This document shows, piece by piece, positions 15,596 to 24,185 of a stretch of 30,893 nucleotides of DNA; the stretch's first letter is position 1; every line of letters starts with the position of its first letter. The position numbers and the translations under genes were made by a program. The notes under the pieces were generated by a model that saw only the letters and a program-made list of their open reading frames with translations, searched no databases and was not told where the DNA came from. The stretch lies in assembly GCA_015067125.1 (NCBI GenBank), contig SVNB01000004.1, positions 1-30,893 on the forward strand. Reading direction: 5' to 3'. This stretch comes from Oscillospiraceae bacterium (GTDB lineage Bacteria > Bacillota > Clostridia > Oscillospirales > Ruminococcaceae).

Positions 15596-16375
15596 TTAAT
15601 CCTCCGTGATTATTTTATAATTGCGCTCCACGTTTGCCGGCTTCCAGCCGTAAGAACGATCCGAAAGATCCATTCCCGGAGTATAAACCGGTTTTGCGCT
15701 TTCTTTAAATTCTTTAAGTCCCGTGCCGTCCGCATGACGGTTCATGGGGCAGCAGTCGGTACAGCAGTCACAGCCGCAGATAAAGCCCACTTTTTTAATA
15801 AGCGCCTTATCCTCTTCCGTAAGTTCTTTTTTCATCTGGTTGATATATGCAACGCATTTTTCTTTTACGTAGCCTTTTTCGGTCAAAGCGCCGTTCGGGC
15901 AGGCTTTTGCGCATTTTCCGCAGTCAAAACAGGTGCCCACGGCTTTTTTGGATTTCGCAAATTTTCTGGTGGTCACAATTTCGCCGATGGCGCATCTGGT
16001 GCCGTATTCCTTGCTGATAAGAAGGTTGTTTTTTCCGCGCACTCCAAGGCCGGCAAGAACCGCCGCTCTTACTTCCGCAATAGGGGAAGAATCCACAAAA
16101 AATTTAAAAGTTTCTTCCGGAAAAGCCCTGCGCAGAATTTCCGTCGCAACAGAAAGATGCTCCGCAGCCACGTCGTGATAGTTTCTGCCCACGGCGTATC
16201 TGCCCATATTTCTGCCCTCGTTCATGCCTGTATCCCACGGAATAAGGCAAACAATAACGGATTGGATCCCATCAAACATTTCTCTTTGTTTAAAACCCGT
16301 TCCGGGCAGTGTTTCCTCATAATCCGCAACGCCGAAAACTTCAATTCCGGCGGCCTTCATAATTTCTTCAAGCAT
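15596..16375 (-). CDS. Short QueG-like epoxyqueuosine reductase family protein
   Basis: A 259-residue iron-sulfur protein related to epoxyqueuosine reductase QueG. The N-terminal cobalamin-binding domain contains the FVDSSPIAEVRAA motif, whose aspartate (D95) aligns with the family's proton donor. A ferredoxin-like module follows, with C149/C152/C155/C159 and a Cys-rich second half (FICGCDCCTDCCPMN). It is clearly shorter than bacterial QueG (about 380) because the C-terminal HEAT-repeat tRNA-binding region is missing, so its substrate may differ. No other queuosine genes are nearby. ATG at 16375 has GGGGGAA upstream, 2 bp after the comM stop; the alternative TTG at 16390 lies inside comM and is less likely. 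Confidence 0.85.
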   Translation of the reverse strand: MLEEIMKAAGIEVFGVADYEETLPGTGFKQREMFDGIQSVIVCLIPWDTGMNEGRNMGRYAVGRNYHDVAAEHLSVATEILRRAFPEETFKFFVDSSPIAEVRAAVLAGLGVRGKNNLLISKEYGTRCAIGEIVTTRKFAKSKKAVGTCFDCGKCAKACPNGALTEKGYVKEKCVAYINQMKKELTEEDKALIKKVGFICGCDCCTDCCPMNRHADGTGLKEFKESAKPVYTPGMDLSDRSYGWKPANVERNYKIITED

Positions 16376-16377
16376 TT

Positions 16378-17907
16378 TCAGTTCCCCCAATATTTTCTGT
16401 CAAGGCTTCTGTATTGCAAAGCTTCCGCAATATGCCGAACGTCTATATCCTCGCTGCCATCAAGATCGGCAATGGTTCTTGCCACTTTAAGTATTCTGTC
16501 ATACGCCCTTGCAGAAAGTCCCATACGCTCGAAAGCGGTTTTTAGCATATTCTGCGCTCCTTCCGTCAGCACACAGTATTGGTGCAGAAACGCCGGAGTA
16601 AGCATAGCGTTGCAGGTTATGCCCGTGCCCTTATAGCGTTCGTTCTGTATTCTTCGCGCTTCGTTCACTCTTTTGCGGATGGAAGCGGAAGATTCTGCCT
16701 TTGTTCTGTCAGAAAGATCGGAAAATTCCACCGGCATAACTTCAACGTGCAAATCAATTCTGTCCAGAAGCGGACCGGATACTTTGGAAAGATATCTTGC
16801 CACAGAACCCTGGGAACAGGTACATTTTCTTGTGGGATGCCCGTAATATCCGCAGGGGCACGGGTTCATTGCCGCCACAAGCATTATGGAACAGGGGTAG
16901 GTCAGCCTTCCCGCCGCGCGGGAAATGGTTACCATTCCGTCCTCCAGCGGCTGACGAAGTACTTCCATGGCGGTGCGGTTATATTCCGGAAGCTCGTCCA
17001 GAAAAAGAACGCCGTTGTGCGCCAAAGAAATTTCTCCCGGTCTTGGAACAGAACCGCCGCCTGTAAGTCCCGCCGGAGAAACCGTGTGGTGCGGCGCCCT
17101 GAACGGGCGTTTTTTAACAAGTCCCGCGCCTTCCGGCAAAGTTCCGCATATAGAATGTATTTTTGTGGTTTCTATGGATTCTTCAAAGGTCATTTCCGGA
17201 AGAATGGAAGGCAAACGCTTTGCAAGCATACTTTTGCCCGCTCCGGGCGGCCCGATAAGCAATATGTTATGAAAACCCGCCGCGGCAATTTCCAAAGCGC
17301 GTTTTGCTTCGTACTGTCCTTTAACGTCCTCAAAATCCGCTTCATAAAAATCAGAGGAGTTCTCGAATCCTCTCGAGGGTTCCAGCGGCTTTAAAAGTTC
17401 GTCGCCGCGCAGGTGCGCCACAACGTCGTTTACGGAACCCACCGCGAAAACTTCAATTCCTTCCACAACGCTGCCTTCCGGCGCGTTGCCTTCCGGAATA
17501 AATATCTTTTCTATGCCAAGCTTTCTTGCTTCCAGCACCATGGGCAAAATTCCCGTAACGGGCTTTACCGTTCCTTCCAAAGAAAGTTCTCCGATAAACG
17601 CACAGCCGCGGCAGTCCGCGGTTATCTGTCCGTCCGCACGCAGAATACTGATAAGTATCGGCAGATCATAAAGCGAACCCGCCTTTTTAATATCGCTTGG
17701 CGCAAGGTTAACAACTATCTTTCCTATGGGAAAATCAAATCCGCTGTTTATTATGGCGGTGCGCACTCTGTCACGGGATTCCTTTACCGCCACGTCCGGA
17801 AGACCGACTATATCAAATCCGGGAAAAGATTCGGAAAGATCCACTTCTACCGCTACTTTATATGCGTTTATTCCCAAAAGGCCCATGCTTGTGCAGGTGC
17901 AGAACAT
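16378..17907 (-). CDS. comM: YifB/ComM-family Mg-chelatase-like AAA+ ATPase
   Basis: A 509-residue AAA+ protein. ComM is a hexameric helicase that helps branch migration when single-stranded DNA integrates during natural transformation. An N-terminal Lon-protease-like domain begins GLLGINAYKVAVEVDLS. It is followed by Walker A GPPGAGKS (219-226), Walker B LFLDE (301-305) and a Mg-chelatase-type ATPase core. A zinc module with C350, C352, C362 and C364 (NPCPCG...KCTC) and a C-terminal lid complete it. ATG at 17907 is preceded by AAAGGGG; a longer TTG start at 17931 is less likely. It is the first gene of the long leftward operon that runs to ricT. No other competence genes are in the window. 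Confidence 0.93.
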   Translation of the reverse strand: MFCTCTSMGLLGINAYKVAVEVDLSESFPGFDIVGLPDVAVKESRDRVRTAIINSGFDFPIGKIVVNLAPSDIKKAGSLYDLPILISILRADGQITADCRGCAFIGELSLEGTVKPVTGILPMVLEARKLGIEKIFIPEGNAPEGSVVEGIEVFAVGSVNDVVAHLRGDELLKPLEPSRGFENSSDFYEADFEDVKGQYEAKRALEIAAAGFHNILLIGPPGAGKSMLAKRLPSILPEMTFEESIETTKIHSICGTLPEGAGLVKKRPFRAPHHTVSPAGLTGGGSVPRPGEISLAHNGVLFLDELPEYNRTAMEVLRQPLEDGMVTISRAAGRLTYPCSIMLVAAMNPCPCGYYGHPTRKCTCSQGSVARYLSKVSGPLLDRIDLHVEVMPVEFSDLSDRTKAESSASIRKRVNEARRIQNERYKGTGITCNAMLTPAFLHQYCVLTEGAQNMLKTAFERMGLSARAYDRILKVARTIADLDGSEDIDVRHIAEALQYRSLDRKYWGN

Positions 17908-17953
17908 ACTATGATCTTCCCCTTTCCGCAAAAAAGATATACATAATCAATTT

Positions 17954-17983
17954 ATTATATAACATAATGCGGTATAAATACAA
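17954..17983 (-). promoter_or_regulatory. Probable promoter of the comM operon
   Basis: Minus-strand TTGTAT (17978-17983), 18 bp, TATAAT (17954-17959), about 47 bp upstream of the comM ATG. The -10 is perfect and the -35 moderate. Confidence 0.65.
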
Positions 17984-18044
17984 GCATAAAATAAAAAAGC
18001 TTTTTCTTTTCCCTTTTTTACGCAAAATTTGCTCTATTTTTAAG

Positions 18045-18073
18045 TTGCTTTTATTGCCCGTTGGGTCTATAAT
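18045..18073 (+). promoter_or_regulatory. Promoter of the FMN reductase-like gene
   Basis: TTGCTT (18045-18050), 17 bp, TATAAT (18068-18073). A second TATAAT at 18081-18086 could also serve. It is divergent from the comM promoter, within a 209-bp shared region. Confidence 0.65.
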
Positions 18074-18116
18074 TATGTTGTATAATTTTGTTCACATAAA
18101 GGAGTGCCCGTGTATT

Positions 18117-18740
18117 ATGAAAGTACTGCTTGTTAACGGAAGTCCCCACAAAAACGGTTCCACCGCCGAAGCTTTAAAAGAGGTGGAAGCCACCCTTAAT
18201 GCCGAAGGTATAGAAACCTCCGTCGTCTGGCTTGGAACCGAAGCAATTTCCGGCTGCATCGCCTGCGGATACTGTTCCCGCAACGGAAAATGCGTAAAAA
18301 ACGATATCGTAAACGAATTTGTTCAAAGAGCAAAAAATGCCGATGGCTTTGTATTCGGAACGCCCGTACACTATGCGGCCGCTTCCGGCGCCATAACCTC
18401 GTTCCTTGATAGAGTTTTCTATTCCGCTTCCAAAGATACCTTCCGCCACAAACCGGCGGCAGTTATCACCGTAGCCAGAAGGGGCGGCACCACCGCGGCC
18501 TATGACCAGCTTATAAAATACCCCGGTATTGCAGAAATGCCCATCATTTCTTCCCACTACTGGAACATGGTCCATGCCGCCGTTCCGGAAGAAGCAAAGC
18601 AGGATAAAGAAGGTATGCAGTGTATGCGCATACTTGGCAAAAACATGGCATATTTTCTTAAATGCATAGAGGCAGGCAAAAAAGCCGGCGTTGCCGCGCC
18701 CGCCCCGGAACAAAGAGAAGTAACCAACTTTATTCGCTGA
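18117..18740 (+). CDS. NADPH-dependent FMN reductase/flavodoxin-family protein
   Basis: A 207-residue flavodoxin-fold protein. The FMN phosphate-binding loop GSPHKNGST is at 8-16 and a second flavin loop GTPVHYAAASG at about 81-91. Between them is a cysteine cluster, C47-x2-C50-x2-C53-x5-C59 (CIACGYCSRNGKC). Such a motif is shared with many clostridial multimeric flavodoxin or iron-sulfur flavoprotein relatives, so an iron-sulfur cluster is possible. Likely a soluble NAD(P)H:FMN or quinone-type oxidoreductase; substrate unknown. Start ATG at 18117 has AAAGGAG upstream; earlier in-frame codons are out of the question because they lie before the promoter. The phosphoglucomutase gene begins 20 bp after its stop, so the two may be co-transcribed. 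Confidence 0.88.
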   Translation: MKVLLVNGSPHKNGSTAEALKEVEATLNAEGIETSVVWLGTEAISGCIACGYCSRNGKCVKNDIVNEFVQRAKNADGFVFGTPVHYAAASGAITSFLDRVFYSASKDTFRHKPAAVITVARRGGTTAAYDQLIKYPGIAEMPIISSHYWNMVHAAVPEEAKQDKEGMQCMRILGKNMAYFLKCIEAGKKAGVAAPAPEQREVTNFIR

Positions 18741-18760
18741 TTTTTTTCGGAGGGTTAATA

Positions 18761-20422
18761 ATGACAGAAAAAGAAAAATACCTTGAATGGAAAGAATTCG
18801 TCCGTGACGAAGAACTTGCTTCCGACCTTAACCGCATAGAAAATAACGAAGAAGAAATTTTCGAAAGTTTCTATCGCAGCCTGGAATTCGGCACCGCCGG
18901 TCTGCGCGGCGTGCTTGGCGCAGGCACCAACAGAATGAACATCTATACCGTTCGCCAGGCAACCCAGGGCCTTGCGGAATATCTTAACGCAACAAAAACC
19001 GGTGCTTCTGTTGCCATTGCTTACGATACCCGCCACAATTCCGAAAAATTTGCAAAAGAAGCCGCCTGCGTCCTTGTTGCAAACGGAATAAAAGTATGGC
19101 TTTACGATGCTCCCGCACCCACCCCTATGCTTTCCTACGCCGTGCGCGAAAGATACTGCGACGCCGGAATTGTTATCACCGCAAGCCATAACCCCGCAAA
19201 ATATAACGGATATAAAGTATATGGTTCCGACGGCTGCCAGATTTCTCCCGAAGTGGCAAAAGAAATTCTTGCGGTAATAGAAAAAACCGACGTTCTTCGC
19301 GGAGCAAAAACCTGCTCTTATGAAAACGCCCTTTCCGAAGGAAACATCAAACTTCTGCCCGAAAGCTTCTGGCGCCGTTTTTACGCAAGAGTTCTTAAAG
19401 AAGGCGTTGACCGCGAACATCATTTTCAAAATGATCTTAACGTTGTATATACTCCTCTTAACGGCACCGGTGCCATTCCGGTTGTCACCACCCTTTCCCT
19501 TGCAGGCTTCGGCAATATAGAAATGGTCCGCGAACAGGAAAAACCGGACGGCGCATTCCCCACCTGCCCTTTCCCGAACCCGGAACTTCGCGAAGCACTT
19601 GCCCTTGCCCTTAAACTTGCGGAAGAAAAAAACGCCGACCTTGTTCTTGCAACCGATCCGGACGCTGACCGCGTAGGTATTGCTTCCAGAGAAAAAGACG
19701 GTTTCCGCCTTTTCACCGGCAACGAAGTAGGCGCCCTGCTTCTCGATTTCATCGCCTGCGCAAGAGAAGATAACGGTACCATGCCGCAGAACCCCGTTGC
19801 TGTTCGCTCTCTTGTTTCCACCAAACTTGCGGATGCGGTAGCCGCCGGCCACGGAATCGAAATGAAAAGCGTTTTCACCGGTTTCCGCTTTATCGGAAAA
19901 GTTATTGCGGAACTCGAAGCCATCGAGCAGCCCGAAAGATTCATCTTTGGTTTTGAAGAAAGCTGCGGCTATCTTTCCGGCACATACGTCCGCGATAAAG
20001 ACGCTGTGGATGCTTCTCTTCTTATTTGCGAAGCCGCAAACTACTGGAAGCTCCGCGGAAAAACCCTTGGCGAAGCCCTTGCGGATATCCAGGCAAAATA
20101 CGGTTATTACCACGATTTCCAGGATAACTTCTATTGCGAAGGTGCCGACGGCGCAAAACGTATTGCCGGCATTATGGCATCTCTTCGCGAAGAAGCACCC
20201 AAAACCGTCTGCGGCAAAGCGGTTGTTTCCGCAAAGGATTATAAACCCGATGCCAATATGATCGAATATACCCTCGAAGGCGGTTCCAGCTTTATTGTCC
20301 GTCCTTCCGGTACGGAACCCAAACTTAAAATTTATTATTCCGTAAAAGCCGCGGATTTTGAATCCGCAAAGGCCGAGGGCGAAGCCATAAAGGCCGAAGT
20401 TACCTCTCTTTTGGGCTTCTGA
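18761..20422 (+). CDS. pgcA: Alpha-phosphoglucomutase/phosphomannomutase
   Basis: A 553-residue alpha-D-phosphohexomutase that interconverts glucose-1-phosphate and glucose-6-phosphate (possibly mannose phosphates as well), feeding cell-wall and glycogen sugars. All four active-site loops are intact: the phosphoserine loop TASHNP (S142), the metal loop DPDADR (D299, D301, D303), the sugar loop GFEESCGYLSG, and the phosphate loop RPSGTEP (514-520). Length matches the Bacillus PgcA group. ATG at 18761 is preceded by GGAGGG. It follows the FMN reductase-like gene by 20 bp. No clear terminator is visible after the stop; the rpmE promoter follows. The nucleotidyltransferase at 22030 could use its product, but they are not co-transcribed. 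Confidence 0.96.
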   Translation: MTEKEKYLEWKEFVRDEELASDLNRIENNEEEIFESFYRSLEFGTAGLRGVLGAGTNRMNIYTVRQATQGLAEYLNATKTGASVAIAYDTRHNSEKFAKEAACVLVANGIKVWLYDAPAPTPMLSYAVRERYCDAGIVITASHNPAKYNGYKVYGSDGCQISPEVAKEILAVIEKTDVLRGAKTCSYENALSEGNIKLLPESFWRRFYARVLKEGVDREHHFQNDLNVVYTPLNGTGAIPVVTTLSLAGFGNIEMVREQEKPDGAFPTCPFPNPELREALALALKLAEEKNADLVLATDPDADRVGIASREKDGFRLFTGNEVGALLLDFIACAREDNGTMPQNPVAVRSLVSTKLADAVAAGHGIEMKSVFTGFRFIGKVIAELEAIEQPERFIFGFEESCGYLSGTYVRDKDAVDASLLICEAANYWKLRGKTLGEALADIQAKYGYYHDFQDNFYCEGADGAKRIAGIMASLREEAPKTVCGKAVVSAKDYKPDANMIEYTLEGGSSFIVRPSGTEPKLKIYYSVKAADFESAKAEGEAIKAEVTSLLGF

Positions 20423-20465
20423 TAAAAAAATTTTGGTTTTGGAATAAATTTTAGTAAAAAAATTG

Positions 20466-20494
20466 TTGCATTCCGTCCCCGATTGTGATATGAT
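20466..20494 (+). promoter_or_regulatory. rpmE promoter
   Basis: TTGCAT (20466-20471), 17 bp, TATGAT (20489-20494), about 63 bp upstream of the rpmE start, giving a leader of some 55 nt. No zinc-regulator box is obvious. Confidence 0.7.
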
Positions 20495-20556
20495 AACAAT
20501 ACTGATGTAAAAAAAGGACTTGTAATATAAGCTCTGAAGAGAAAGAGGTGACATAG

Positions 20557-20757
20557 ATGAAAGAAGGTCTTCATCCTGATTACAAACCCACCACCATTAC
20601 CTGCGCTTGCGGCGCAACTTGGGAAACCGGTTCCACTAAAGAAGACATCCACGTAGAGGTTTGCTCCAAATGCCATCCTTTCTACACTGGTCGTCAGAAA
20701 CTCGTCGATACCGGCGGTCGTGTTGACAGATTCAAAAAACGTTTTGGTATGGACTAA
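20557..20757 (+). CDS. rpmE: 50S ribosomal protein L31, zinc-binding type
   Basis: A 66-residue ribosomal protein of the large subunit, placed at the subunit bridge. It opens MKEGLHPDY, and the CSKCHPFYTGRQK segment is a universal L31 signature. Cysteines C16, C18, C36 and C39 show it is the zinc-containing (C+) form rather than the zinc-free paralogue made under zinc limitation. ATG at 20557 has AGAGGTGA upstream. It has its own promoter and a strong terminator, so it is monocistronic. Confidence 0.99.
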   Translation: MKEGLHPDYKPTTITCACGATWETGSTKEDIHVEVCSKCHPFYTGRQKLVDTGGRVDRFKKRFGMD

Positions 20758-20770
20758 TTCCAAAAAATCA

Positions 20771-20798
20771 AGCCCGGTATTTTTCCGGGCTTTTTTTC
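20771..20798 (+). terminator. rpmE terminator
   Basis: Stem AGCCCGG (20771-20777) with CCGGGCT (20785-20791) followed by a T run, 13 nt past the stop. Textbook Rho-independent form. Confidence 0.95.
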
Positions 20799-20825
20799 TA
20801 TCCGTTTTTGAAAGGAGCGGTGATT

Positions 20826-21446
20826 TTGGCCGAATATAAAACAGTAAAACAGCGCGCATCCGATGAATTCATCGAAAAAAAATCCCGCTTTATAGGATAT
20901 ATCGCTCCGGTAAGCACCGAAGACGAAGCCATTGCGTTTATAAACGAAATCCGCGCAAAGCACCGCGATGCCACCCACAACGTATATGCCTATTCCCTGC
21001 GCGCCGGCCAGATAAAACGTGCCAGCGATGACGGCGAACCCCAGGGCACCGGCGGCGTACCAATGCTCAACGTACTTAACGGAAACGAACTTACGGACGT
21101 TTGCTGTGTTGTAACACGCTATTTCGGCGGAACTTTGCTGGGCGTTGGCGGCCTTGTGCGCGCATATACAGAAGGCGCTAAAATTGCCGTTGCCGCCGCG
21201 GGCATAAAAACCATGGCAGAAAGCGTCGATGTGCTCGTTTGCTGTGATTACGGCCTTTACGGCAAAATCGAACATTTTATTAACGAGCACAAAATCCTTG
21301 TGGTATCAAGCGATTTTGGCGCAGATGTTTCCGTAACCGTGCGCCTGCGCACCGAAGATGTTTCTGCTTTTGAAAAAGATATGGTGGAACTCACCTCCGC
21401 CAGGGCAAAAACAGAGGTAATCAGCTGCGGCTGGAACGAAATGTAA
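20826..21446 (+). CDS. YigZ/IMPACT-family protein (UPF0029)
   Basis: A 206-residue protein of the widespread YigZ/IMPACT family. The family core is plain: SRFIGY near the start, DDGEPQGTGG (68-77), TRYFGG (97-102) and LGVGGLVRAY (105-114), followed by a ferredoxin-like C-terminal domain. The eukaryotic relative IMPACT regulates translation through GCN1; the bacterial role is unsettled. The start is a TTG at 20826 with AAAGGAG 8 nt upstream; earlier GTG and TTG codons overlap or precede the ribosome site. The phosphodiesterase gene begins 15 bp after its stop, so both likely share a transcript. The promoter is not evident after the rpmE terminator; readthrough is possible. Confidence 0.9.
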   Translation: MAEYKTVKQRASDEFIEKKSRFIGYIAPVSTEDEAIAFINEIRAKHRDATHNVYAYSLRAGQIKRASDDGEPQGTGGVPMLNVLNGNELTDVCCVVTRYFGGTLLGVGGLVRAYTEGAKIAVAAAGIKTMAESVDVLVCCDYGLYGKIEHFINEHKILVVSSDFGADVSVTVRLRTEDVSAFEKDMVELTSARAKTEVISCGWNEM

Positions 21447-21461
21447 TTAAGGAGCCCGCTT

Positions 21462-21989
21462 ATGAAACTTATGATTGCTTCCGATATACATGGCAGTGCT
21501 TTTTACTGCCGCAAAATGCTCGAAGCTTTTAAAAACGAGCACGCAGACAGACTTTTGCTGCTCGGAGATATCCTCTATCACGGTCCGCGCAACGATCTTC
21601 CCAAAGATTACGCACCCAAAGAAGTAATTTCCATGCTCAACGGCTTAAAAGAAAGCATTCTTTGCGTTCGCGGCAACTGCGATGCCGAGGTTGACCAGAT
21701 GGTTCTGGAATTCCCCGTGCTCAACGAACAGATCTTTTTGAGCATCGACGGAACAGATATGCTTGCCGTTCATGGCCACAAGCCTTTTCCGGCGGTCAAA
21801 AGCGGCACGGTTATTCTTTCCGGACACACCCATGTTCCAAAAATCGCGCAGGAAAACGGCGTGATTTTTATAAATCCCGGTTCTGTTTCCATTCCAAAAG
21901 AAAACAGTGCTCACGGCTATATAATTTTCGAGCACGGTGATTTTATCCAAAAGGACTTTGAAGGAAACGCAACAATTCTTTCAGTATAA
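21462..21989 (+). CDS. yfcE: YfcE-like metallophosphoesterase
   Basis: A 175-residue calcineurin-like phosphodiesterase of the YfcE/MJ0936 type. The two-metal site is complete: D8 and H10 (SDIHG), D36 (LGDILYHG), N72 (GNCD), H104 (VHGH) and GHTH (121-124). Family members hydrolyse phosphodiester model substrates; the natural substrate is not known. ATG at 21462 has AAGGAG upstream and follows the YigZ-family stop by 15 bp. It ends next to a perfect palindromic terminator shared with the convergent nucleotidyltransferase gene. Confidence 0.93.
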   Translation: MKLMIASDIHGSAFYCRKMLEAFKNEHADRLLLLGDILYHGPRNDLPKDYAPKEVISMLNGLKESILCVRGNCDAEVDQMVLEFPVLNEQIFLSIDGTDMLAVHGHKPFPAVKSGTVILSGHTHVPKIAQENGVIFINPGSVSIPKENSAHGYIIFEHGDFIQKDFEGNATILSV

Positions 21990-21996
21990 AATAAAA

Positions 21997-22024
21997 AAAA
22001 GCTCCGGCAGCTGCCGGAGCTTTT
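21997..22024. terminator. Bidirectional terminator
   Basis: A perfect 28-bp palindrome (AAAAGCTCCGGCAG and its complement) with T runs on both strands, between the convergent phosphodiesterase and nucleotidyltransferase genes. Confidence 0.92.
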
Positions 22025-22029
22025 TTATT

Positions 22030-22923
22030 TTATCCCCATATCGGAGAAGGATATCTTCCCTCTTTTGTAAGACGGTCAAGCGCTTCCACAAGCGCCGGAG
22101 TATCCTCCTTATAGGTAACACCGTACCATTTATCCGGACATTCCTGAACTTTTACGGTAATTTTTCCTTCTTCAAGAAGCTTGCCGACCACGTTCGGCAG
22201 ATAACATTCCGCTTTAAGAGGATTTTTTAAAAGCTCGTCTTTTCTGAACTCTTCAAGAGCCTCGTCAAGATGGTCGAAAATATCCGGGGTAAATCCCCAG
22301 AAGTTCATGGAAACCGGCGTTCCCGCAGAAAGCGGAACCCAGTTTTCTCCGTCCTCGGTGTATTCGGCACACTCGCCGCGTTTTTCAATATGAGTGCGTT
22401 CGTTTATTTCGCAAAGCATTCCGTTTTCTGTTCTGCAAACGCCGCGGGCAACGCTGCCTTTATCTGTAACGGTGTTTTCTATGCGGTAACCTATCATGCA
22501 ATATTCGCCTTCGCCGTCCATCTGTTCCAAAAGATCGCCGATAAGCGCATAGCAGTGATAACCGTAATAATCGTCCGCGTTTATTACCGCAAACGGGCCT
22601 TCAACGTGGCCCCTGCAAAGAGCAATGGCTTCTGCCGTGCCAAAGGGTTTGTTTCTTCCCTTTTCGGCATATTCCGGATCGATTTCCTGAAAAACGTAGT
22701 CAACTTCCATAAATTCAGAAACCGGGTCACCGATAACTTCCCGAAAATCTGCTTCCAGACTTTTGCGGATTATAAACACAATTTTTTCAAATCCGGCCTT
22801 ATAGGCATCGTACATGGAAAAATCTATGATTTTTTCTCCGCAGGGTCCAACGGGTGTTATCTGTTTTGCTCCGCCATATCTGTTGCCGATTCCCGCGGCA
22901 AGGATAACAAGAGTTTTTTTCAT
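22030..22923 (-). CDS. Nucleotidyltransferase (NTP transferase domain)
   Basis: A 297-residue sugar-phosphate nucleotidyltransferase-like protein. The nucleotide-binding LAAGIGNRYGGAKQ (8-21) and metal-binding NADDYYG (D117, D118) motifs are both present, so it is probably active. The ITPVGPCGEKIIDFSMYDA region resembles enzymes that activate a sugar or polyol phosphate with UTP, GTP or CTP; the substrate cannot be assigned. The ATG at 22923 begins MKKTLVILAAG. It is convergent with yfcE and downstream of the YgeW-like gene (50-bp gap), possibly in the same transcript. Confidence 0.87.
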   Translation of the reverse strand: MKKTLVILAAGIGNRYGGAKQITPVGPCGEKIIDFSMYDAYKAGFEKIVFIIRKSLEADFREVIGDPVSEFMEVDYVFQEIDPEYAEKGRNKPFGTAEAIALCRGHVEGPFAVINADDYYGYHCYALIGDLLEQMDGEGEYCMIGYRIENTVTDKGSVARGVCRTENGMLCEINERTHIEKRGECAEYTEDGENWVPLSAGTPVSMNFWGFTPDIFDHLDEALEEFRKDELLKNPLKAECYLPNVVGKLLEEGKITVKVQECPDKWYGVTYKEDTPALVEALDRLTKEGRYPSPIWG

Positions 22924-22972
22924 TTTACAAAAATTCTTCTTTCGTTTTTTTACTGATTATATGCAGAAAAAA

Positions 22973-24145
22973 TCAGAAATATCTTTTTTGGGCTTTTTCT
23001 GCAATGGTTGCAAATGCCGCTTTGGGGTCTTCGGATCTTGCAAGGATTATCATAGCGGCAATAACATAGGGGCGGAATCCCGCCTGTGCCAAAAGGCTTG
23101 CCATATTTGCGTTATAAACCTGCGCGGTCATTTCTCCGCGGATGCAGGAAATATCCGTAACGTCCGCCGGAAGGTCATGCAGCAAAAGCGCTTTGCCTTC
23201 CTTTGTTTTTTCCATCATCGCTTCGGTAACTTCCCAATCGATAAAGTTCCGGTTGTTTTCGCGCAGCTCGTGTTCCAAAAGGTCGATATACGTGCCAAGA
23301 TTCGCCGCAGAAAGCTCCGTCCTTTTTTCAAGGAAGGTATATGGCGCCCAGTTTATGGGCATAACGATATCCGCATCGGCAAATGCTTCTTCCATAGAAT
23401 CTGTTCTTACAAAGCTTCCGCCGGAAAGTTCTGCGTTTTTCTCCGCTCTTTCATAAGCATCGGGCATAAGGTCCATGCCTTCCGGCGCGGCAAGAACAAC
23501 GTTCATTCCAAAACGGGTTGCAAGAGAAATCATACCCTGCGGAACCGCCAGCGAACGGGTTCCGTTTGGGGAATATGCCCATGTAACGGCAATTTTTTTG
23601 CCTTTAAGTTTTTCCATACCACCGAATTTTTCTGCCATATACTGCAAATCCGCAATGGTCTGAACAGGGCTGTCTTCATCACTTCCAAGGTTAATAACGC
23701 AGGGTTTTTGAGCAATAACTCCGTTTTTGCTGTTTTCTTCCACCGCGTCAGAAATTCTTTTTATATATCTGGAGCTTTTTTCGATAAAATCACTTTCGCA
23801 AACTCCAAGAGCATCTGCCATATAAGAAGCCATGGTTGCGTCTTCTTTAATTGCGCTGTTTCCAAGCTTTTTGTCCATATCTATTATGGTAAGCCCCAAA
23901 AGGTCGCAGCCGGAAGCAAAGGCCATTTCCATTCCGCTGTCTTTTTTGCTGAACATAGAAACAGCAATTCCGGAATCAAAAATCTTCGGAGAAATATTTT
24001 TCTCTCTGAAAGATTTAAGTGCGCAGGCACCGCTTGCAACCGCTTTTATATCATCATCGGATAATTCCCAGCTTTTTAAAATGCTTTTTGCGTAAAGGGT
24101 ATTTTCTTTGCCGGGAATTTTTTCCATTGCTCCGCAATTTTCCAT
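22973..24145 (-). CDS. ygeW: YgeW-type knotted carbamoyltransferase homologue, substrate motifs lost
   Basis: A 390-residue protein with the whole-length layout of YgeW, a knotted carbamoyltransferase of unknown substrate. Matching stretches include GKKIAVTWAYSP, VPQGMISLATRFGM and INWAPY. The transcarbamylase hallmark sites are changed. Where the family has S-T-R-T-R, this protein has DSGME (69-73). H-P-x-Q appears as SPVQ (159-162), and H-C-L-P as HDLP (323-326). These residues hold carbamoyl phosphate in active enzymes, so normal catalysis looks unlikely, though a different reaction or a binding role is possible. ATG at 24145 has GGAGG upstream. It is divergent from the DUF1538/P-II cassette, with 231 bp between. 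The alignment was made from memory of the family and should be checked. Confidence 0.85.
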   Translation of the reverse strand: MENCGAMEKIPGKENTLYAKSILKSWELSDDDIKAVASGACALKSFREKNISPKIFDSGIAVSMFSKKDSGMEMAFASGCDLLGLTIIDMDKKLGNSAIKEDATMASYMADALGVCESDFIEKSSRYIKRISDAVEENSKNGVIAQKPCVINLGSDEDSPVQTIADLQYMAEKFGGMEKLKGKKIAVTWAYSPNGTRSLAVPQGMISLATRFGMNVVLAAPEGMDLMPDAYERAEKNAELSGGSFVRTDSMEEAFADADIVMPINWAPYTFLEKRTELSAANLGTYIDLLEHELRENNRNFIDWEVTEAMMEKTKEGKALLLHDLPADVTDISCIRGEMTAQVYNANMASLLAQAGFRPYVIAAMIILARSEDPKAAFATIAEKAQKRYF

Positions 24146-24185
24146 TTTAACAACCTCCGTCAGGGTAAAAATACTTACTTTACAT

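Noticed and set aside
18755..20554. Long minus-strand open frame (about 600 codons)
   Set aside because: Antisense to the phosphoglucomutase gene, which has complete active-site motifs. The opposite product shows no family features.
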